DNA of 9,371 bases from Acidobacteriota bacterium (lineage in GTDB: Bacteria; Acidobacteriota; Vicinamibacteria; Vicinamibacterales; Vicinamibacteraceae), in the NCBI GenBank assembly GCA_013695405.1, contig JACDAO010000792.1, forward strand, positions 1-9,371. Direction: 5' to 3'. Shown in pieces: positions 1 to 6,742 of this stretch. Both the position numbers and the translations under genes were made by a program. A model generated the notes under the pieces. The model was not told the origin of the DNA. It worked only from the letters and a program-made list of their open reading frames with translations, and made no database searches. The stretch's first letter is position 1; the number at the start of each line of letters is the position of its first letter.

Positions 1-115
1 GCAACTGCCAGCATCCCGAGTGTCCGCACGTCTGAGCGGTGCGTCTGGTGGCGTCGCCAGCGTCGCTCGACGAGATCGGCGCCGGCGCCGCTGCCCCGGG
101 CCACCCGCGATTGCG
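1..115. other. Left-edge region beyond ligD; possible last codons of a plus-strand gene
   Basis: No complete gene fits here. In the plus frame starting at base 3, the window opens with ten sense codons reading NCQHPECPHV and then TGA at 33-35. This Cys/His-rich tail could be the end of a gene entering from the left and converging on ligD, but ten codons cannot establish that. A 14-bp perfect GC palindrome (CGGCGCCGGCGCCG) lies at 77-90, between this stop and the ligD stop. It could form a hairpin between convergent genes, but no T-run follows it. Such palindromes also arise by chance in DNA this GC-rich. Confidence 0.2.
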
Positions 116-2029
116 TCAGCGCGGCAGCGCCTGCGCGCAGGCCCAGTAATCCGCCCACGGATCCGCGCCCAGTTGCTCCAGACGGCGCGGCACGGTGCGG
201 ACCGTCCAGCGATCAGGTCGGCGACAAGTCGACACCTCGTCCCAGGCCAGCGGCGTGGACACGGGTGCGCCAGGGCGCGCCCGAGGCGAGAATGCCGCGA
301 CCACGGTGCTGCCGCGGATGTTGCGCTTGACGTCGATCAGGATCAACGCCTCGCGCCCGACCTTCGCGAAGTTGGTCGTGTAGCGTGACGGCGCCGCCGC
401 AACCAGCGCGCCGGCGATGCGCTCGGCAAAGCCCAGGCCCTCGCCCCAGCTGCGCTCGCGCACCATCGGCATCACCACGTGCAGGCCCCGGCCGCCGGTC
501 GTCTTCAGCCACGACTGCAGCCCCTCGGCGGCGAGCACCGCCCGGACCTCACGCGCCGCCGTCACCACCTGTGCCCACCGCACCTCGGGGCCGGGATCGA
601 GGTCGAACACCAGGCGATCCGGCTGCTCGAGACGGTCGACGGTGCAATTCCAGGTGTGCGTCTCGAGCCAGTTCATCTGCATGATCGAGACGAGCCCCTC
701 GATCGAGTCGGCGACCATGTACTCGCCCACCTTGGTCTTCTCGCGAATCTTCACGCGCCGCAGCGCCTTCGGTCCCCATGGTTTGCCGTGCTTCAGGTAG
801 GTGCACTCGCCGTCGATGCCGTCTGGACAGAAGACCAGCGTCAGCGGTCGTTCGGCCACGTGCGGCAGCATCCAGGACCCGATCGCTTCGATGTACCGCG
901 CCAGATCGAGCTTGGTGATCGGCGGCTCGGGGTAGACCACTCGATCGGGGTGTGTGATGGTCACGCCCGCCACCTGCGCAGCTGGTGCCTGGCTGCTGGA
1001 GACCACGGCACGCCTGGGCGCCGACATCGTCGGCGAGGATGCCGGGGCGGAGGATCGTTCACGGACCACCTGGCGCGCCGGCTTGTCTTCGCGCAGGCCC
1101 TGGAACGACGGATGGCGAATCTTGCCGGCGTCGGTCCACTCGGTGAAGGCGACTTCAGCGACCAGTTCCGGACGGACCCAGTGCGCGGCGCGCCCGAGGG
1201 CGCCGCGCGGTGCCGGCGAGAACGGCGACGCGTCCTGTATCAGCAGCTCGAGCCGAGCCCGCAGGTCCCTGGCACTGGCCACCGTGAAGCCGGTGCCGAC
1301 CTTGCCAGCCCACACCAGGCGACCGTCGTCGTAGTGTCCGATCAGCAGCGCGCCAAGTCCCTCACGCGCACCCTGCGGGTCGGTGAAGCCGCCAATCACG
1401 AATTCCTGGCGGGCCAGGCACTTGACCTTGACCCAGGCCTTGCTGCGGCCGCCGGTCCAGGGCTGGTCGCGTCGCTTGCCGATGACGCCCTCGAGCCGCG
1501 CCGCGCACGCCTCGTCGAACACCCGGGCGCCGTGACCAACGACGTGATCCGAGTAGCGCAGGGGCGAGCCCCTGGCCGGCAGCAGGGCACGCAGGCGTGC
1601 CTTGCGCGACTCGAGCGGATCACCAGAGACGTCCTCGCCGTCGACGAGCAGCAAGTCGAAGAGAAAGTAGGCGAGCACGCCGTCCGCACGCGAGGTGTTC
1701 TGCAGGCCCTGGAAGCTGGTGCGGCCGTCGGGCTGGACGAACGCGACCTCCCCGTCGAGCAGCGCGGTCGTCACTGGCAGCTTCCTGGCTGCGGCGATCA
1801 GGGTCGGGAAACGATCGGACCAGTCGAGGCCGTTACGCGTCAGCAGCCGCGGGCCGGCGGCATCGATCGCCAGGCCCATGCGGAAGCCGTCGTACTTGAC
1901 CTCGAACAGCCAGTCGTCGCCGGCTGGCGCAACCGAGACCAAGGTCGCGAGTTGCGGCACGTACGCGGGCACGCCGGCTGACGGCGTGGCGCGCGGCCGC
2001 GGCGTCGCTGGTCGTCTGCTGGTTGCCAT
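116..2029 (-). CDS. ligD: DNA ligase D, LIG-POL type (ATP-dependent ligase plus polymerase/primase)
   Basis: LigD repairs double-strand breaks by non-homologous end joining with Ku: the polymerase domain fills or extends ends and the ligase domain seals them. The 637-residue protein begins with an ATP-dependent ligase domain. Motif I is EVKYDGFR (residues 43-50), with K45 as the adenylated lysine. YFLFDLL (121-127), EGVIGKR (180-186) and WVKVKC (199-204) fit later nucleotidyltransferase motifs, and an OB-fold region runs to about 320. A Ser/Ala/Pro-rich linker (about 321-355) leads to the LigD polymerase domain. That domain has FDLDPG (475-480; metal-binding D476 and D478), TTGGRGLHVV (510-519) and a third acidic residue, D566, before KRNIRG. 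No phosphoesterase domain is present, so the layout matches Bacillus-type LigD rather than the Pseudomonas or Mycobacterium forms. The ATG lies 28 bp after the phosphatase stop, suggesting co-transcription; its ribosome binding site is poor (GAGGG about 17 nt upstream). No Ku gene is in the window. Confidence 0.96.
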   Translation of the reverse strand: MATSRRPATPRPRATPSAGVPAYVPQLATLVSVAPAGDDWLFEVKYDGFRMGLAIDAAGPRLLTRNGLDWSDRFPTLIAAARKLPVTTALLDGEVAFVQPDGRTSFQGLQNTSRADGVLAYFLFDLLLVDGEDVSGDPLESRKARLRALLPARGSPLRYSDHVVGHGARVFDEACAARLEGVIGKRRDQPWTGGRSKAWVKVKCLARQEFVIGGFTDPQGAREGLGALLIGHYDDGRLVWAGKVGTGFTVASARDLRARLELLIQDASPFSPAPRGALGRAAHWVRPELVAEVAFTEWTDAGKIRHPSFQGLREDKPARQVVRERSSAPASSPTMSAPRRAVVSSSQAPAAQVAGVTITHPDRVVYPEPPITKLDLARYIEAIGSWMLPHVAERPLTLVFCPDGIDGECTYLKHGKPWGPKALRRVKIREKTKVGEYMVADSIEGLVSIMQMNWLETHTWNCTVDRLEQPDRLVFDLDPGPEVRWAQVVTAAREVRAVLAAEGLQSWLKTTGGRGLHVVMPMVRERSWGEGLGFAERIAGALVAAAPSRYTTNFAKVGREALILIDVKRNIRGSTVVAAFSPRARPGAPVSTPLAWDEVSTCRRPDRWTVRTVPRRLEQLGADPWADYWACAQALPR

Positions 2030-2057
2030 GTCAGGTCGGTCGAGTACCCTCGCTGCG

Positions 2058-2738
2058 TCAGTCGATCGGGCCGGTCCCGTCCCACCACCGCGACAGGTTG
2101 CGGCCCGACGGGCGCGGGTGATTGGCGTAGTGGGAAATGTCGTTGAACAGCATCAACCGGGCACGGACCGGATCGCGGAAGTCCAGCACGTTGAGGCAGG
2201 CCGGGGCCTGATCGAGCCGGTCGCGATAGCCGCGCGCGTCGAACCCGAGCAGGCTGCTGAGCAGGATGCGGAGGGTCGCCTTGTGCGACACCACCAACAC
2301 ACACTCGCCACGATGATGGGTCACGATGTCGCGGATGACTGGCAGAGCCCGGGCCAGCACCGCCACGCCGGACTCGCCGCCTTCCGGCGCGAACGTGAAC
2401 GGGTCCTCTTCCCAGGCCGCGTATTCGTCACCAAAGCGGGTCTCGACCTCGTCGCGGGTCAGCCCTTCCCAGCGACCGTGGCTGATCTCGCGCAGGCCGT
2501 CGCGCAGCTCCGGCGTCACGCCGCAAACGCCGGCGATGATTGTGGCGGTTTCGACGGTGCGCGACAGCGGTGAGGTGTAGATCGCCGAGACGCGGTCGTC
2601 CTTCAGGCGCTCGCCGAGCCGTGCGACCTGCCAGCGGCCCTCGTCGGAGAGGTCGACGCCGACGGCTCCGGAAAAGCGGTCCTCCGCCGTGAGTTGGGTC
2701 GCGCCATGGCGCACGAGGAACAGACGGGTCGTGGGCAC
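2058..2738 (-). CDS. Histidine phosphatase family protein (phosphoglycerate mutase-like)
   Basis: This is a 226-residue cytoplasmic member of the histidine phosphatase superfamily (His_Phos_1), which transfers phosphate through a phospho-histidine. The catalytic set is visible: the LVRHG motif near the N-terminus (R10, H11 as nucleophile), R60 in SPLSRT, the acid E84 in LREISHGRWEG, and the second histidine H152 in VVSHKATLR. The REISHGRWEGL context is usual for broad-specificity phosphatases and for CobC/GpmB-like proteins. The true substrate (sugar phosphate, cobalamin precursor or other) cannot be read from the sequence. The start must be the GTG at 2738, because an in-frame TAA lies only three codons upstream. 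No Shine-Dalgarno sequence precedes it; instead TAAGCT sits 6 bp before the GTG. It is the first gene of a likely two-gene unit with ligD, and it is divergent from the rhodanese-methyltransferase gene. Confidence 0.9.
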   Translation of the reverse strand: MPTTRLFLVRHGATQLTAEDRFSGAVGVDLSDEGRWQVARLGERLKDDRVSAIYTSPLSRTVETATIIAGVCGVTPELRDGLREISHGRWEGLTRDEVETRFGDEYAAWEEDPFTFAPEGGESGVAVLARALPVIRDIVTHHRGECVLVVSHKATLRILLSSLLGFDARGYRDRLDQAPACLNVLDFRDPVRARLMLFNDISHYANHPRPSGRNLSRWWDGTGPID

Positions 2739-2744
2739 GGGGAC

Positions 2745-2750
2745 AGCTTA
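2745..2750 (-). promoter_or_regulatory. Possible leaderless -10 box of the phosphatase-ligD unit
   Basis: On the minus strand TAAGCT (a TANNNT box) is followed by exactly six bases, GTCCCC, and then the GTG start. With a TANNNT box at this distance, transcription would start at or next to the start codon, giving a leaderless mRNA. That fits the absence of a Shine-Dalgarno sequence. I see no convincing -35 element; the position it would occupy lies inside the heptamer repeats. The call is an inference, strengthened by the same geometry at the divergent gene. Confidence 0.35.
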
Positions 2751-2794
2751 ATGCTTAATGCTTGATGCTTGATGCTTGGGGGCTGGGGGCTGGG
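2746..2794. repeat. Tandem heptamer repeat, seven degenerate units
   Basis: Seven consecutive 7-base units run without gaps: GCTTAAT twice, GCTTGAT twice, GCTTGGG once, then GGCTGGG twice, the last ending at 2794. Neighbouring units are identical or differ by one to three bases, so the array drifts stepwise from AT-containing to G-rich. This suggests growth by slippage with successive mutation. It lies in non-coding DNA directly upstream of the phosphatase start and overlaps that gene's putative -10 box, so changes in copy number could alter its promoter spacing. I recall similar heptamer runs between genes in some Acidobacteriota genomes, but could not check this here. Confidence 0.85.
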
Positions 2795-2806
2795 GCCTCG
2801 AACGAC

Positions 2807-2886
2807 GTAGCGGTCGGACTTGTCCGACCGGGTGGCGACGATGTCCGACCGGCGGCGGTAGGCCGCCGGACAAGTCCGGCGGCTAC
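2807..2886. repeat. Pair of inverted REP-like palindromes with GTAG tetranucleotides (BIME-like)
   Basis: The left element is GTAG (2807-2810) followed by a perfect hairpin at 2811-2830: stem CGGTCGGAC, loop TT, stem GTCCGACCG. The right element is read on the minus strand: GTAG (2886-2883) followed by a hairpin (2882-2863) with stem CCGCCGGAC, loop TT, stem GTCCGGCGG. Both have the same architecture, and they face each other across a 32-bp spacer. The stems differ at two positions, and each difference is matched by a compensating change in the opposite half, so pairing is kept. The spacer repeats the half-stem GTCCGACCG (2843-2851) and holds another GTAG (2858-2861). GTAG at the foot of a hairpin is a known hallmark of REP sequences recognised by RAYT (TnpA-REP) transposases. 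Inverted pairs of REPs are known as BIMEs. No RAYT gene is in the window. Confidence 0.7.
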
Positions 2887-2925
2887 GCGCCGGTGCCGTA
2901 CCCTCGGCGATCCGCAATCCGCGAC

Positions 2926-2931
2926 TACGAT
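2926..2931 (+). promoter_or_regulatory. Possible leaderless -10 box of the rhodanese-methyltransferase gene
   Basis: TACGAT (TANNNT) is followed by six bases, ATCCCC, and then ATG at 2938. No Shine-Dalgarno sequence lies between. The spacing and the TCCCC tract match those at the divergent phosphatase start (TAAGCT, GTCCCC, GTG), which supports leaderless initiation. No clear -35 hexamer is seen about 17 bp upstream. This is an inference from geometry alone. Confidence 0.35.
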
Positions 2932-2937
2932 ATCCCC

Positions 2938-3789
2938 ATGCACCTCGACCCTTCCTTCGATGCTCACGTCCGGCGCGTGGACGCAACGGCTGCGGCCGCG
3001 CTGATCGACGAGGGGGCGGTCGTGCTCGACGTCCGCACACCCGACGAGTTCACCGGGCTCGGGCACATCCCGGGGGCGCTGCTGCTGCCGGTCCAGCTGG
3101 TGCCGTGCGCGCCCGCGGTGCTGCGCGACCCCGATGCGCCGGTGCTGGTCTGCTGCGAGCACGCCGTCCGCAGTCGCACCGCGACCCGGCTGCTCGCGCA
3201 GGCCGGCTTCACCCGGGTTCACGAACTCGCCGGCGGCATGGCCGGCTGGCAGGGACCGCGTGCCTACGACCCGGCCCCTGTTACCGGGCCGTCGGCGTGG
3301 CTGGTCGACAACGCCGACCTGCTGCCGCCTGGCGGTCGCGCACTCGACGTCGCCTGCGGCGCGGGGCGCCACGCGCTGCTGCTCGGCGCGGCTGGCTTCG
3401 CGGTCACCGCAGTGGACCGCGACAACGCCGCGCTCACTGTGTTGCAGGCGCAGGCCGACCGGCTCGGCCTCACGGTGCAGACCCGCCAGGCCGACCTCGA
3501 ACGGGCCGACGTGGACCTCGGCGACGCCGGCTACGACCTGATCGTGGTGACCCGCTATCTGCACCGCGCGCTGATGCCGCACCTGCTGCTGTCGCTGGCA
3601 CCCGGCGGTGTGCTGCTCTACGAAACCTTCCTCATCGGTCAGGCGGAGCGCGGCCACCCGACCAATCCGGCGTTCCTGCTCGAGCCGGGCGAGCTGCCAG
3701 CCCTGGTGCAGCCGCTGCGCATCCTCCGGCAGTTCGAAGGCGACATCGACGGCGCGCTGATGTCCGCCGTGGTCGCACGGCGCCAGTGA
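2938..3789 (+). CDS. Rhodanese domain fused to a class I SAM-dependent methyltransferase
   Basis: This is a 283-residue cytoplasmic two-domain protein. Residues about 14-107 form a rhodanese domain: VVLDVRTPDEF (28-38), GHIPGALLLP (42-51), and the active-site loop CEHAVRS (73-79) with C73 as the persulfide-carrying cysteine. The loop fits the CxxGxRS pattern except for alanine in place of glycine. AGGMAGW (98-104) is the usual rhodanese end motif. Residues about 118-283 form a class I methyltransferase: ALDVACGAGRHA (135-146) binds S-adenosylmethionine, D160 in AVDRDN fits the ribose-binding acid, and YDLIVVTRYLHR (199-210) with LAPGGVLLYETF (220-231) resembles TehB-like methyltransferases. 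The ATG at 2938 places the rhodanese start correctly; the frame is open further upstream but runs through the repeats. The fusion suggests methylation of a sulfur, selenium or tellurium species, or sulfur relay to a substrate, but no substrate is evident. It converges on the deacetylase gene 29 bp downstream. Confidence 0.88.
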   Translation: MHLDPSFDAHVRRVDATAAAALIDEGAVVLDVRTPDEFTGLGHIPGALLLPVQLVPCAPAVLRDPDAPVLVCCEHAVRSRTATRLLAQAGFTRVHELAGGMAGWQGPRAYDPAPVTGPSAWLVDNADLLPPGGRALDVACGAGRHALLLGAAGFAVTAVDRDNAALTVLQAQADRLGLTVQTRQADLERADVDLGDAGYDLIVVTRYLHRALMPHLLLSLAPGGVLLYETFLIGQAERGHPTNPAFLLEPGELPALVQPLRILRQFEGDIDGALMSAVVARRQ

Positions 3790-3818
3790 CCGCGTGAGCG
3801 GATCAGGGCGCGCCAGAA

Positions 3819-4628
3819 TCAGGGTCGCGCGAACGTTCGCACCCGGCCCCGGCCGAGCGCGGGCGTCAGCAGGTCGACCTTCGGAAAGCCGTGCCCGAGG
3901 TGTGGCACGAACCCTTCCGCATAACGGCCGCCGCCACGGCGCAGATCCCGGGCCCGGGCCCGGCCCAGCCGTCGCATCCAGTGCAGGTACTCGTCCTCGC
4001 CGTGCTGCGCGTGCAGCCAGGCACGCTGCGACGCGTGTGCGGCCAGCATCTGTTCCTTCCGATCGATCACGGCGGTGATGTCGACGACGTGATGGGCGGG
4101 CACCTGCCGGCCGTGATGGTCGACGAGATCGATCGGGTCGGCGTACAGAATGGCCGGCAGGGTGGCGCACGGCGGGGTCGCGGCCCGTGACCGGGAACGC
4201 CTCGAGCCCGGCGGCCGAGGCGCCACCCAGTTCGGAATGGTCGAGCAGAACGAGGCTTCGCGCGCCAGGCGCGAGGTCTCCTCGTGATCCGCCATGTAGT
4301 CGACCGGTGGATGGGTGATCACCAGATCGGGACGGACCTCGCGCAGCAACCCGGAGACGATGCGCTTGGCCGGCTCGTCGCAGCGGATGGTCAGGTCGTT
4401 GAAGCCGAGGCAGGTGTACCCGCCGCCGAGCACCGCCGCCGAGGCCGCCGCCTCGCGCCGGCGAATCCGGGAAATCGCCTGCCGGGACTGGGTCGCCGAC
4501 CCCATGTCCCCCGCCGTCATCGTCGCCAGGTGGACCTGCCAGCCGGCGTCGCCCAGCAGCAGCAGCGTGCCGGCGCAGGTGATCTCGATGTCGTCCGGAT
4601 GCGCCATCAGCGCGAGGACGTTGGGCAT
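3819..4628 (-). CDS. PIG-L/LmbE family deacetylase with an internal frame-shifted stretch
   Basis: This 269-residue protein belongs to the PIG-L family of zinc-dependent N-deacetylases, which act on N-acetylglucosaminyl or similar amide-linked sugars. The zinc motif AHPDD is at residues 9-13 (H10 and D13 as ligands, D12 catalytic). The third ligand is probably H115 in DYMADHEE. LPAILYADPID (157-167) and the C-terminal EGFVPHLGHGFP (238-249) are family-like. Residues about 136-156 are abnormal: an Arg/Pro-rich stretch with no family resemblance. The neighbouring minus-strand frame (4221-4162) instead reads ASAAGLEAFPVTGRDPAVRH and joins smoothly to LPAILYADP. This looks like a one-base loss near 4228-4221 and a one-base gain in the C-run at 4162-4160, which restores the frame. 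The zinc site is outside the altered stretch. The start codon lies 3 bp after the oxidoreductase stop with no clear ribosome binding site, which points to translational coupling. The substrate is unknown. Confidence 0.88.
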   Translation of the reverse strand: MPNVLALMAHPDDIEITCAGTLLLLGDAGWQVHLATMTAGDMGSATQSRQAISRIRRREAAASAAVLGGGYTCLGFNDLTIRCDEPAKRIVSGLLREVRPDLVITHPPVDYMADHEETSRLAREASFCSTIPNWVAPRPPGSRRSRSRAATPPCATLPAILYADPIDLVDHHGRQVPAHHVVDITAVIDRKEQMLAAHASQRAWLHAQHGEDEYLHWMRRLGRARARDLRRGGGRYAEGFVPHLGHGFPKVDLLTPALGRGRVRTFARP

Positions 4629-4631
4629 CGC

Positions 4632-5669
<1,038 letters not shown>

Positions 5670-5677
5670 CTCGCAAT

Positions 5678-5684
5678 TCTCCTT
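5678..5684 (-). promoter_or_regulatory. Strong Shine-Dalgarno site of the oxidoreductase gene
   Basis: AAGGAGA on the minus strand lies 8 nt before the ATG at 5669. It is the only near-consensus ribosome binding site in the window and fixes the oxidoreductase start. It also shows that the host uses Shine-Dalgarno initiation, which makes the starts at 2738 and 2938, with no such site, stand out. Confidence 0.8.
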
Positions 5685-5761
5685 CGCCGCGCCGACTGTG
5701 CCGCATCTTGTGCCGCGGCGACACGCTCGACAAACCCTGGCCGGCGACCCGTCGGCCCAGC

Positions 5762-6742
5762 CTACTCCAGCAACTCGCGGGCGGCGCTCGTCGCCGTCGT
5801 CTCCCCGGCCTCGACAGCGCGTTCCAATTCCGCCAGCCGCGCTGCGGTCGCCGGATCACTCCTGAACGCCGTCTCGAGCCCGGCCCTCAGCAACTCGTGC
5901 AGCCACGCCAGCGCCTGGCGCCGCCGCCGCGCCGCGAACTGACCGGCGGCCTCGACCTGCTGCCGGTGCTCGACGATCACGTCCCAGACCCGATCGATGC
6001 CCCGCCCCTCGAGCGCCGAGCAGGTCAGCACCGGCGGCGCCCAGCCGTCCTCCGCGTCCGGGAACAGGTGCAGCGCCGCGGCGTAGTCGGCGCGGGCGCG
6101 TTCTGCGAGCGGCTGCATCGCGCCGTCGGCCTTGGTCACGACGATGGCGTCGACCATCTCGATGATGCCGCGCTTGATGCCCTGCAGGTCGTCGCCGGCG
6201 CCCGGCAGGATCAGCAGCAGGAAGAAGTCGGTCATCGAGCGCACGGCGGTCTCGGACTGCCCCACGCCAACCGTCTCGACCAGCACCGTCCCGAAGCCTG
6301 CCGCCTCGCACAGCAGGATCGCTTCGCGGGTACGGCTGGCGACGCCGCCGAGTACGCCGCGCGTCGGCGACGGCCGGATGAAGGCCTGCGTGTCGAGCAG
6401 CGCCAGCCGCTCCATCCGCGTCTTGTCGCCGAGGATGCTGCCGCCTGACAGCGGGCTGGACGGATCGACACTCAGCACCGCCACCTGCTCGTTCCGCTCA
6501 TGCACCAGGTACAGGCCGAGGGCATCGATGAAGGTGCTCTTGCCGACACCGGGGACGCCGGTGATGCCGACCCGTCGTGATCGGCCGGCATGCGGCAGGA
6601 TGGCGTCGAGCACCGCGGCCGCTGGCTCACTGTCATCGGGATGCTGGCTCTCGACCAGGGTGATGGCCTGCGCCAGCACGGCGCGGTTGCCACCGAGCAC
6701 CCCGTCTACCAGCCGCGCCACCGGCAGTCGTGGACGGCTCAT
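5762..6742 (-). CDS. meaB: Methylmalonyl-CoA mutase-associated GTPase MeaB
   Basis: MeaB is a G3E-class P-loop GTPase that gates adenosylcobalamin loading into methylmalonyl-CoA mutase and protects the enzyme from inactivation. The 326-residue protein has the usual length. It carries the Walker A motif GVPGVGKST (62-70, K68), [20 protein letters not shown] (90-109), the switch/G3-like segment [10 protein letters not shown] (155-164), and the base-recognition motif TKAD (203-206, in the place of NKxD). The Arg-rich helix from about 272 onward matches the C-terminal dimerisation arm. The ATG overlaps the TGA of the mutase in an ATGA junction, and no Shine-Dalgarno sequence is evident. Translation is therefore probably coupled to the mutase, consistent with the two proteins forming a complex. 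The stop is TAG at 5764-5762. Identification is firm from both sequence and neighbour. Confidence 0.97.
   Translation of the reverse strand: MSRPRLPVARLVDGVLGGNRAVLAQAITLVESQHPDDSEPAAAVLDAILPHAGRSRRVGITGVPGVGKSTFIDALGLYLVHERNEQVAVLSVDPSSPLSGGSILGDKTRMERLALLDTQAFIRPSPTRGVLGGVASRTREAILLCEAAGFGTVLVETVGVGQSETAVRSMTDFFLLLILPGAGDDLQGIKRGIIEMVDAIVVTKADGAMQPLAERARADYAAALHLFPDAEDGWAPPVLTCSALEGRGIDRVWDVIVEHRQQVEAAGQFAARRRRQALAWLHELLRAGLETAFRSDPATAARLAELERAVEAGETTATSAARELLE

Noticed and set aside
479..1981. A 500-codon open frame on the plus strand opposite ligD
   Set aside because: It is fully antisense to a well-recognised gene. Its translation is Arg/Ala/Gly-rich with no family motif, as expected from GC-ending codons read on the opposite strand.
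2776..2937. An N-terminal extension of 54 codons for the rhodanese-methyltransferase
   Set aside because: It would run through the heptamer and REP-like repeats and precedes the natural start of the rhodanese fold. The ATG at 2938 fits the domain boundary.
3790..3801. A small hairpin (CCGC, loop GTGA, GCGG) between the convergent methyltransferase and deacetylase genes
   Set aside because: The stem is only 4 bp and no T-run follows, so it cannot be supported as a terminator.
5685..5761. A search for a terminator or promoter between meaB and the oxidoreductase
   Set aside because: Only short imperfect inverted repeats and a weak TTGTCG / CAAGAT pairing are present; neither is good enough to call.
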